A stretch of 9,256 nt of DNA, from positions 1 through 9,256 of the forward strand of contig JAQVPT010000132.1 of the NCBI GenBank assembly GCA_028701945.1, read 5' to 3'. The notes beneath the pieces were generated by a model. The model did not search any database, was not told the DNA's origin, and saw nothing but the letters and a program-made list of their open reading frames with translations. Position 1 is the stretch's first letter, and the number at the start of each line of letters is the position of its first letter. A program made the position numbers and the translations under genes. Shown piece after piece: positions 1-5,211 of this stretch. The stretch is from Bacteroidales bacterium. Its GTDB lineage: Bacteria > Bacteroidota > Bacteroidia > Bacteroidales > ML635J-15.

Positions 1-17
1 CTTTCGTAGTTTATCAT
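1..17 (-). CDS. Possible 5' end of a gene leaving the left edge
   Basis: On the minus strand an ATG at 17-15 opens a frame reading M-I-N-Y-E before the window ends. The only support is position: it lies about 19 bases downstream of a very good Bacteroidota-type promoter (36-66) pointing the same way. Only five codons are visible, so the product cannot be named, and the true start could lie further left. Confidence 0.25.
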
Positions 18-35
18 AAATGCAAAGTTATTCCA

Positions 36-66
36 CAAATATAGCTATAACTTATCATATAAACAA
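36..66 (-). promoter_or_regulatory. Bacteroidota-type promoter facing left
   Basis: Read on the minus strand, TTG (66-64) is followed by exactly 20 bases and then TATATTTG (43-36). This fits the primary-sigma promoter consensus of Bacteroidota, TTG-N19-21-TAnnTTTG, at every fixed position. Transcription would start near position 32 and run off the left edge. It is the best promoter match I found in the window, and it suggests that the leftward gene is transcribed independently of the Sel1 gene. Confidence 0.6.
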
Positions 67-386
67 ACTTATTTTGCACTAATTGCATTGTTTTTCAACA
101 ATTTAACCCATAAATGAGGAAGCCCTATTTAAGCTTTTTAGTATTATTATCTTAATGTCAATATAACGTAATATTTAATTTCTTTTGTCTTTGTGTTATG
201 AGAAAAATGGATTTTTAAAAATTATCAGACTGCGAAAGTAATCTGGCGGTTAAAATCATTTACAATTCCCGATTTATATCCACAGATATCAATACTTGTA
301 ATGTATTGTTTGACAATCTCAAACGCAAGATTACCAAGTGATGTTTAGTATTTTAGTGAAGCTCCTAAAAATATCAAGATTTATTC
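67..386. other. Gene-poor stretch downstream of the Sel1 gene
   Basis: No confident gene lies here. A small inverted repeat (GTTTGA, 5-base loop, TCAAAC) sits at 308-324. It has no T-run on either side, so it is not a convincing terminator. On the minus strand an open stretch of 39 codons (344-225) ends in tandem TGA and TAA stops and has protein-like composition. It has no start codon in a sensible place and no family I recognise, so it may be a gene relic or chance. The rest is very AT-rich. Confidence 0.5.
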
Positions 387-1751
387 TTAGTCAATTTTCT
401 TTACTTCTTTTGAAGCTTTTTCATGACCTTGGTTCGCAGCTTTTGTCATCCATTCTTTAGCTTTAATGCTATCTTTTTGCAAGCCTGTTCCGTTTATGTA
501 GCATTTCGCTAAATTATATTGTGCATCAGGGTATCCTTGTTCTGCTGCAATAGCTAACCATGTTGTGGCTTTCTTCGTATCTTTTTCAACTCCTATACCT
601 TCGAGATAGTATGTCCCTAGTAGATTTTGAGAAGGTGCGTATCCTGCTTGTGCTGCTTCGAAAAGAAGTTCTGCCGCCTTGCGTGTATTTATTTTTATTC
701 CATGTCCTTTGGAATAGCATATGGCTAAATTATGAAGAGCTTCGGGCATTTTTGTTACGGCTGCTTTTTTAAACATTTCAAGAGCCTTAGGATAATTAAG
801 TTTTACACCATATCCATTATAATAACAGTTGCCTAAATTGTTTTGTGCTCTTACATTTGCTGCATCAGCAGCCTTAGTAAACCATTTAAAAGCTTTATTG
901 TAATCTTGAGTTATACCTAAACCTTTTTCATAATACTCTCCAGTAGTGTTTTGAGCATCTATATTTCCTTGTTCGGCAGCTTTCAGATACCAACCAAATG
1001 CTTTTGAATCACTTTGAGCAACGCCATCACCATTTTCATAACAAGTTGCTAAAAAATATTGAGCATCTTGATCTCCGCCTTCTGCAATTTTCGTGTATAA
1101 CTCAACCGCAGTTGCTGAATTTTGTGCTACTCCTTTACCATATCTGTAAGCATAGGCAAGTTGTGTTTGTGCTTTTATATGTCCTTTTTCGGCTGCGATA
1201 GCAAAATATTCTACGGCTTTTGCTTCGTTCTTCAATATGCCCGTTCCGTCATTATAACAACTTGCCAGGTAATAGAAAGACTCAATGTCTTTTTCGTCAT
1301 TAATGGCTTTCTTTAGCCATTTTACTGCCAATTTTCCATCTTTAGGAGTTCCCTTTCCATTATAATAGCAATAACCGAGTATTTTATAAGCTTTATCGAA
1401 TTCTTGTAATGCAGCTTTTTCTGACCATTGGACTGCTTTGGAATAGTTTTGTTTTGTCCCGATACCAATGTAGTAACATTGTCCCAGATAATACTGTGCA
1501 AGTGCATCGCCTCCTTTAGCTCCAGCAGTTAAGAGTTTAAATGCTTCTTTGATGTTTTTTTCAACATTTGTTTCTGTAAGATAACAGTAGCCAAGTTTTC
1601 CTTGCGCTTCAGCACTGCCTTGCTTAACTTTTTCGTTTAAAGTTTCTATGTCAGTGTCAATGTTCTCTGAATAAACTACGACCTCCTGAGCAATTGATAA
1701 ACAGCTTACGCTGATAAAAATCAGCATTAAAAAAAAGATTTTTGTTTTCAT
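387..1751 (-). CDS. Exported Sel1-repeat (TPR-like) protein, 11 repeats
   Basis: The 454-residue product starts with a clear signal peptide (Lys3 and Lys5, then a hydrophobic run to about residue 20, likely cleavage after Ser-Ile-Ala), so it is exported to the periplasm or the outer-membrane inner face. From about residue 46 to 442 it consists of eleven consecutive Sel1-like repeats of 36 residues (one is 37), each with the pattern LGxCYxxGxG...KAxxWxxKAAExG. Such repeats fold as paired helices in a solenoid that binds other proteins. No catalytic domain is present, so a scaffold or adaptor role is inferred and the partner is unknown. Eight of the eleven repeats carry Cys just before the conserved Tyr, an unusual regularity. 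The ATG is preceded by an A-rich leader with no Shine-Dalgarno sequence, as is normal in Bacteroidota. The gene stands alone, with large gaps on both sides, so it is probably transcribed by itself. Confidence 0.92.
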   Translation of the reverse strand: MKTKIFFLMLIFISVSCLSIAQEVVVYSENIDTDIETLNEKVKQGSAEAQGKLGYCYLTETNVEKNIKEAFKLLTAGAKGGDALAQYYLGQCYYIGIGTKQNYSKAVQWSEKAALQEFDKAYKILGYCYYNGKGTPKDGKLAVKWLKKAINDEKDIESFYYLASCYNDGTGILKNEAKAVEYFAIAAEKGHIKAQTQLAYAYRYGKGVAQNSATAVELYTKIAEGGDQDAQYFLATCYENGDGVAQSDSKAFGWYLKAAEQGNIDAQNTTGEYYEKGLGITQDYNKAFKWFTKAADAANVRAQNNLGNCYYNGYGVKLNYPKALEMFKKAAVTKMPEALHNLAICYSKGHGIKINTRKAAELLFEAAQAGYAPSQNLLGTYYLEGIGVEKDTKKATTWLAIAAEQGYPDAQYNLAKCYINGTGLQKDSIKAKEWMTKAANQGHEKASKEVKKID

Positions 1752-1774
1752 AGTTTTTTGTTTTTTAACGAAGC

Positions 1775-1787
1775 TCCTAATTTAGGA
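1775..1787. repeat. Short inverted repeat in the Sel1 gene leader
   Basis: TCCTAA and TTAGGA form a perfect 6-base inverted repeat around a single T, 24-36 bases upstream of the Sel1-protein start codon. Its position in the leader would suit a small operator. At this size in AT-rich DNA it may also be chance. Confidence 0.3.
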
Positions 1788-1822
1788 TAAAGCTCCAGTT
1801 TTGGTTAATATTTTGGTTAAAT

Positions 1823-1999
1823 TTACACATTTTTCTTTAAATTTGTATTAAAATTCCTTTTCATTGCTTGATTAATAACTCTAGTTTCGACCTGATACGT
1901 TTCAGAAAAATTGCTGGCCACTATAATTGCCAGAGCTCGAATTGTAAAAATTCTGTTTTGAATAGTTTTAGAAGTCAATATTGGGTTTTCAGATGTCAT
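1823..1999 (-). pseudogene. Truncated, decayed ORF6N-domain gene fragment
   Basis: A 58-codon minus-strand frame, ATG at 1999-1997 and TAA at 1825-1823, reads like the N-terminus of an ORF6N-domain protein. Residues 13-21 (IQNRIFTIR) and 35-49 (YQVETRVINQAMKRN) match the family pattern, in which an IxxxIxxIRG strand is followed by VMLDxDLAELYxVETRxLNQAVKRN and then RFPxDFMF. The spacing between the two matching blocks is exactly that of the family. The residues between them (ALAIIVASNFSET) have lost the usual VMLDxDLAELY motif, and the reading frame ends before the RFPxDFMF block and the rest of the protein. I found no continuation in the other frames. ORF6N proteins are DNA-binding-type factors linked to phages and mobile elements, and full-length forms are several times longer. 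I therefore read this as a dead relic. Expression as a short peptide cannot be excluded, since a perfect -7 promoter box lies 48 bases upstream. Confidence 0.75.
1903..1955. repeat. Imperfect palindrome inside the ORF6N relic
   Basis: Outer arms CAGAA (1903-1907) and TTCTG (1951-1955) flank inner arms CTGGC (1914-1918) and GCCAG (1929-1933), with a 10-base loop of CACTATAATT. AATT tracts on both sides also pair. One arm covers the conserved RIFTIR codons of the relic and the other covers the codons where family similarity is lost. It is too interrupted to call a terminator, and neither side has a T-run at the right place. Confidence 0.45.
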
Positions 2000-2013
2000 A
2001 AAGTATTATTAAT

Positions 2014-2036
2014 AACACATTTAACAAAACACATTT
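2014..2036. repeat. Paired AACACATTT direct repeats
   Basis: AACACATTT occurs at 2014-2022 and again at 2028-2036, a 14-base period of more than one helical turn. The pair lies between the -7 box at 2047-2054 and the ORF6N relic start at 1999. A third copy is at 2224-2232, and a near-inverted copy (AAATATGTGTT) is at 2253-2263. The downstream position would suit binding sites for a repressor of the lost gene. This is an inference from placement only. Confidence 0.35.
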
Positions 2037-2046
2037 ATTCTTCATA

Positions 2047-2054
2047 CAAAAATA
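2047..2054 (-). promoter_or_regulatory. Candidate -7 promoter box (TATTTTTG)
   Basis: On the minus strand, TATTTTTG matches the Bacteroidota -7 element TAnnTTTG at every fixed position. No TTG lies at the preferred 19-21 base distance (the nearest TTG triplets are 14 and 31 bases upstream), so the -33 half is weak. A start near 2043 would give a 44-base leader for the ORF6N relic, and the transcript could read on into the Sel1 gene. No better promoter was found for the Sel1 gene. Confidence 0.4.
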
Positions 2055-2117
2055 ACAAATTTTTTAATCAATTATTAAATATTTTCAACACTTTTTTATA
2101 GATATTTATTGTACCAG

Positions 2118-2192
2118 TTTTAGCTGCACTGAACTCATGGGAAACGCATACTTTAACCATTGACTTTCACCGCGTTCAGTCAAAGCTTAAAA
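2118..2192. repeat. Long imperfect inverted repeat, possible structured element
   Basis: Pairing arms from outside in are TTTT/AAAA, AGCT (2122-2125)/AGCT (2184-2187), ACTGAAC (2128-2134)/GTTCAGT (2174-2180) and ATGG/CCAT (2157-2160). A competing hairpin, TTGACT (2160-2165) with AGTCAA (2178-2183), uses the same bases as the 7-base arm, so the two cannot form together. This block is visibly richer in G and C than the DNA around it and holds no convincing gene. It could be an RNA with two states, a piece of a mobile element, or the 3' end of the upstream operon's transcript. It does not match any RNA family I recognise. Confidence 0.45.
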
Positions 2193-2223
2193 TAAATGAG
2201 ACTTTCAAACTCAAAAGTTATGT

Positions 2224-2263
2224 AACACATTTGAAATTATTGTGATAAAAACAAATATGTGTT
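2224..2263. repeat. Inverted repeat downstream of the acetyltransferase gene
   Basis: AACACATTTG (2224-2233) pairs with CAAATATGTGTT (2252-2263), ten base pairs with a two-base AT bulge and an 18-base loop. On the minus strand it begins 53 bases after the stop of the acetyltransferase gene, so it would lie in the operon's 3' transcript end. It lacks a following T-run, so an intrinsic terminator is not supported. A role in 3'-end protection or as an element end is possible. Confidence 0.4.
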
Positions 2264-2315
2264 TGCCCTGGCTCAGCACTAGTAAAATCGGCTCTTGCAA
2301 ATACTATTTATTCTT

Positions 2316-2942
2316 TTACATTTTTAGAATATTCTCCAAGTGTTTATAGAATATTGATACATGAAGTGCATCCATCAACGCATGATGAACATCTACAGCA
2401 ACTGGCATTCTTACTTTGTTTTTCTCTTCTGTAAGTTGGCCAAAAACAATCAAAGGTGTGCTATGTTCTTTGTCAAAACGTTTTGCATGACTTAATCCAG
2501 TAAATTTAATCCATGGTGTTGAGGAAAAGTGAATTACATCTTTTCTAGTTTTATCTTCGTACATAAATAATCCAGATGACTTTTTTACTTTTTTGATTTC
2601 ATTTTGTAAATTTTTGTTGAACTCGCTAAACTTGGGGGAGAACTCTATAAATGTAAATGCAAATGTTCCATTATCTCTGCCTATTGTAACGGCAGCATGT
2701 ATTGTATCATAGATAGCAATTTTATCATCAACTAATCTATAGCGAAATTCTTCTATTGTATTTACTGCTTCCAGAGCTTTGTGGAGGTAATACGAAAAAA
2801 ATGAAATGTTATTTTCTTTGCAGTAGTAGTAAGCATCTGTGCAGTCAATATCAGCAACGATTCCAAAAAATGGTTCGTCGAAATCTTTAAAAAATTCAAA
2901 ATGTTCTTTTCTATTCCAAGTGCTAATGTCTTTATATTTCAT
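2316..2942 (-). CDS. CatA-like chloramphenicol acetyltransferase family protein
   Basis: The 208-residue length is typical of class A chloramphenicol acetyltransferases (about 210-220), which act as trimers and move an acetyl group from acetyl-CoA to a hydroxyl. The N-terminal Trp-x-Arg-x-x-His-Phe-x-x-Phe block (residues 9-18), the PW..FTG.SHA stretch (143-153) and the HHxxxD active-site motif (His186, His187, Asp191) are all present. The family motif normally continues Asp-Gly, but here it is Asp-Ala (HHALMDALHV), a change next to the Asp that positions the catalytic His. Chromosomal relatives are common in Bacteroidota, and many are not shown to confer drug resistance, so resistance should not be assumed from sequence. 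The start lies only 8 bases after the dtd stop, which argues for cotranscription with dtd. Confidence is high for the family and low for the substrate. Confidence 0.85.
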   Translation of the reverse strand: MKYKDISTWNRKEHFEFFKDFDEPFFGIVADIDCTDAYYYCKENNISFFSYYLHKALEAVNTIEEFRYRLVDDKIAIYDTIHAAVTIGRDNGTFAFTFIEFSPKFSEFNKNLQNEIKKVKKSSGLFMYEDKTRKDVIHFSSTPWIKFTGLSHAKRFDKEHSTPLIVFGQLTEEKNKVRMPVAVDVHHALMDALHVSIFYKHLENILKM

Positions 2943-2950
2943 TTGGTTTA

Positions 2951-3403
2951 TTACTTTCTATTTTTAGAATCGATTATAATCGTAACAGGACCATCATTAC
3001 AGAGATTTATCTGCATATTTGCACCAAATTCGCCAGTAAATGTTTTTTTATCGCAGAGAGTATCTAGTTTCTCAATAAATTTCAGATATAATGGTTCGGC
3101 TATTTTCGGATTTGATGCGTCAATGTAAGAAGGTCTATTTCCTTTTTTGGTTCGAGCATGTAGAGTAAATTGGCTTATTGTTATAATTTCGCCGTTTATA
3201 TCAATACATGACATGTTCATTACATCGTCTTTATCATCAAAAATTCTTAAATTCACAATTTTATTGGTTAGCCACTCTACATCTTCCTCGGAATCCTCGT
3301 GAGTTATACCTAGAAATATGAGAAGTCCTTTTGAAATTTGTGAATAAACGCTATTGTCTATTGCAACTGATGCGTTTTTTACTCTTTGTATGAGTGCTAT
3401 CAT
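2951..3403 (-). CDS. dtd: D-aminoacyl-tRNA deacylase
   Basis: This 150-residue protein hydrolyses the ester bond of D-aminoacyl-tRNAs (and Gly-tRNA(Ala)), freeing the tRNA and keeping D-amino acids out of translation. It is a cytoplasmic homodimer. It has the full family layout: MIALIQRVKNASV at the start, the SQFTL motif (residues 77-81), GNRPS (88-92), TGEFGANMQ (123-131) and the Gly-cisPro motif in NDGPVT (Gly138-Pro139), which selects against L-amino acids by fitting into the partner subunit's site. Length equals that of bacterial Dtd (about 145-150), and all signature residues are kept, so it should be active. It lies 58 bases after ade, with a parS-like palindrome in that gap, and 8 bases before the acetyltransferase gene. 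Confidence 0.95.
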   Translation of the reverse strand: MIALIQRVKNASVAIDNSVYSQISKGLLIFLGITHEDSEEDVEWLTNKIVNLRIFDDKDDVMNMSCIDINGEIITISQFTLHARTKKGNRPSYIDASNPKIAEPLYLKFIEKLDTLCDKKTFTGEFGANMQINLCNDGPVTIIIDSKNRK

Positions 3404-3445
3404 GTTTTGGATACTTAATTAATTGATAATCAAACTAATAGTCGA

Positions 3446-3461
3446 TGTTCCATGTGGAACA
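3446..3461. promoter_or_regulatory. parS-like palindrome (one mismatch)
   Basis: TGTTCCATGTGGAACA matches the site at 5191-5206 in 15 of 16 bases, the single change being C to T in the central CACGTG core. It lies between ade and dtd and directly touches the ade stop codon (3462-3464). Single-mismatch parS sites often bind ParB more weakly in characterised bacteria. The second occurrence 1745 bases from the perfect copy, again just after a stop codon, makes chance unlikely. It could be a weak or decaying parS. Confidence 0.6.
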
Positions 3462-5090
3462 TTAATTGTAAATATCTGTAAATTCAAATTTTGTAACATC
3501 AAACAAGCCTTTGTCTCCAATTTTAAGCTCAGGAATGACTAATAAGGCCATAAAAGACAAGGTCATAAACGGTGCAGTGAGAATACATCCATTAGCACTA
3601 ATGACGTTATTTATTTTACCGTAAAGTTCTGCCACAGTGTTTGGGTTTTCTTGTGTCATGATGCCAGCAAATTCTAAAGGAAGTGTGTAAAAATCATTAT
3701 TATTTACATAAGTTAATCCTCCTTTATGGTCGATAATTTCGTTTATTGCTTTGCAAATTTCATTATCACTTGTGCCTACTGCAATAATATTATGGCTATC
3801 ATGGGCAATAGATGTTGCAATCGCTCCTTTTTTAATTCCAAAACCATTTATGAAACCTACTTGGGGTTTAGATGATTTTTTGTATCTGTTATAAACAACA
3901 ATTTTTAAGATGTCTTTTTTTGTGTCAGAAATTAAATTTCCATTTTCAGATTTTAATGTCTGTGAAAAAGAACGTGTTATTAATTCTTTGTCAATTACCT
4001 CGATAATTTTTAATGGTCTGTTTTTATCTTCGATGGAAATTTGTTCGATAGAAATTTTACTTGCGTTAAAATTATTTATTGGTTTTACTTTTTCGGTGTT
4101 GAATAAAATACGACCATGTGAAAAAACTAGCTTACCATTAATATATGTTTCTAAAATATTAAATTCAGATAAATTATCTACAATGATAAAATCAGCAAAA
4201 TCATTTTCTCTTAATAGTCCGATATCTAAATTATAATGTTCAACTGGATTAATACAAGCGGCAGTTAAGAGGTCAAAGATGTCAATATCGCGTTTTATGC
4301 CCAATTTCAATATTTTGTTAATATGGCCGTATTTAATAAGGTCGTCAGGATGAGAATCATCTGTGCACAGCATCACCATATCATTGAATTTGGAAATTAG
4401 AGGAAATAATGTGTCAAAATTACGTGCCGCTGATCCTTCACGGATTAAAACTTTCATTCCTAAATTGATTTTTTCAATTGCTTCTTCGATGTCAAAACAT
4501 TCATGGTCTGTTGAAATTCCTGCTGCAATATATTTTTTAAGGTCATCGCCTTTTATTCCAGGAATGTGTCCATCAATTTTGGCATTATATTTTTTAGCAA
4601 TTTTTAGTTTGGCGTGTACTTCTTCGTCATTATATATAACTCCTGGATAATTCATCATTTCGCCAAGAACTTTTAATTTATAATCTAGGAATAAAGTTTC
4701 TATTTCAGTTGAGCTTAATATGGCTCCAGAAGTTTCGAATGGGGTAGCAGGTACACATGAAGGAGCACAATAATATGTTTTTAATGGTGTAGATTTTGAG
4801 TTTTCAATCATAAATTTTACGCCTTCGATTCCCATCACATTTGCTATTTCGTGAGGGTCTGTTACCACTCCAACCGTTCCATTACTTACTGCAAGTTTTG
4901 CGAACTCACTTGGGATTAGCATTGAGCTTTCTATGTGAACATGCGAGTCAATTAGTCCAGGTAAAATGTAAAATTCGCTTGAAGTTTCCTTTTTTATAAT
5001 TGATTTTATCTTATCATTTTCTATTGTAATTTCCCCTGGAAATATTTCACGCTTGAAAACATCTACAATTTGACCTTCTATTTTAATCAT
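3462..5090 (-). CDS. ade: Adenine deaminase
   Basis: The product converts adenine to hypoxanthine and ammonia in purine salvage. It is 542 residues, within the range of AdeC-type amidohydrolases (about 540-600). Visible motifs are the metal-binding His-x-His in GLIDSHVHIESS (His50, His52), TDPHEIANVMG (77-87), the bridging Glu in LGEMMNYPGV (Glu144), DGHIPG (His175), DHECF (His196) and LCTDDSHP with the catalytic Asp244. The C-terminal part has the family's second conserved region, with KGAIATSIAHDSHNIIAVG and the stretch ending GIMTQ. All metal ligands are intact, so it is predicted to be active as a di-metal enzyme. It starts 121 bases after mnmG, a gap holding a parS site and a hairpin. 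The ATG is preceded by an A/T-rich leader without Shine-Dalgarno. The alternative, a different amidohydrolase, is unlikely given the match along the full length. Confidence 0.94.
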   Translation of the reverse strand: MIKIEGQIVDVFKREIFPGEITIENDKIKSIIKKETSSEFYILPGLIDSHVHIESSMLIPSEFAKLAVSNGTVGVVTDPHEIANVMGIEGVKFMIENSKSTPLKTYYCAPSCVPATPFETSGAILSSTEIETLFLDYKLKVLGEMMNYPGVIYNDEEVHAKLKIAKKYNAKIDGHIPGIKGDDLKKYIAAGISTDHECFDIEEAIEKINLGMKVLIREGSAARNFDTLFPLISKFNDMVMLCTDDSHPDDLIKYGHINKILKLGIKRDIDIFDLLTAACINPVEHYNLDIGLLRENDFADFIIVDNLSEFNILETYINGKLVFSHGRILFNTEKVKPINNFNASKISIEQISIEDKNRPLKIIEVIDKELITRSFSQTLKSENGNLISDTKKDILKIVVYNRYKKSSKPQVGFINGFGIKKGAIATSIAHDSHNIIAVGTSDNEICKAINEIIDHKGGLTYVNNNDFYTLPLEFAGIMTQENPNTVAELYGKINNVISANGCILTAPFMTLSFMALLVIPELKIGDKGLFDVTKFEFTDIYN

Positions 5091-5145
5091 AATAAACTAA
5101 GTTTTATTTCAATACGAATTTAATAATTTGCTATTAATAGTTGAA

Positions 5146-5178
5146 TGTCGTTATTTATTTATTTTGTCTAACGACAAA
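5146..5178. repeat. Overlapping inverted repeats upstream of ade
   Basis: TGTCGTTA (5146-5153) and TAACGACA (5169-5176) form a perfect 8-base inverted repeat. TTTGTC (5163-5168) and GACAAA (5173-5178) form a 4-base-loop hairpin that uses some of the same bases. The two cannot exist together. They lie in the ade leader, 56-88 bases before the start codon, and 12 bases from the parS site. Neither is followed by a T-run on the minus strand, so a terminator is not supported. An operator or leader switch is possible. Confidence 0.45.
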
Positions 5179-5190
5179 TATTTTTCTGAT

Positions 5191-5206
5191 TGTTCCACGT
5201 GGAACA
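5191..5206. promoter_or_regulatory. parS: parS centromere site (ParB binding)
   Basis: TGTTCCACGTGGAACA is a perfect 16-base palindrome that fits the widely conserved bacterial parS consensus TGTTnCACGTGnAACA. ParB (Spo0J) dimers load here, spread along DNA as CTP clamps, and recruit SMC and ParA to segregate the origin region. It starts 5 bases after the mnmG stop codon (5212-5214). mnmG (gidA) is classically next to oriC and parAB, which fits. A role as intrinsic terminator is disfavoured because no T-run follows on the transcribed strand. Confidence 0.85.
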
Positions 5207-5211
5207 TATTA

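Noticed and set aside
276..284. DnaA-box-like ATATCCACA, plus TTATTCCACA at 28-37, as part of an origin
   Set aside because: The first has one mismatch to TTATCCACA and the second has an inserted base. No cluster of boxes or clear unwinding region accompanies them, so no oriC is called here.
560..1316. Several plus-strand open frames opposite the Sel1 gene
   Set aside because: They are antisense shadows of the repeat-rich gene, with low-complexity Leu/Phe/Cys-rich products and no start signals.
358..1780. Exact 11-base direct repeat GAAGCTCCTAA at 358-368 and 1770-1780, flanking the Sel1 gene like a target-site duplication
   Set aside because: An 11-base match is expected several times by chance in a window of this size, no terminal inverted repeats lie next to it, and the enclosed gene is not a transposase.
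1868..2101. Plus-strand open frame of 77 codons in the intergenic region
   Set aside because: Its first half is antisense to the ORF6N relic, which has recognisable family motifs on the minus strand. The plus-strand product shows no motif and no promoter.
2118..2192. Integron attC site or tRNA-like 3' end in the long inverted repeat
   Set aside because: The core sites GTTRRRY and RYYYAAC are not present at the arms, and no T-loop or acceptor-stem geometry could be built.
5191..5206. The palindrome after mnmG as a Rho-independent terminator
   Set aside because: No T-run follows on the transcribed strand, and the 16 bases fit parS at every consensus position.
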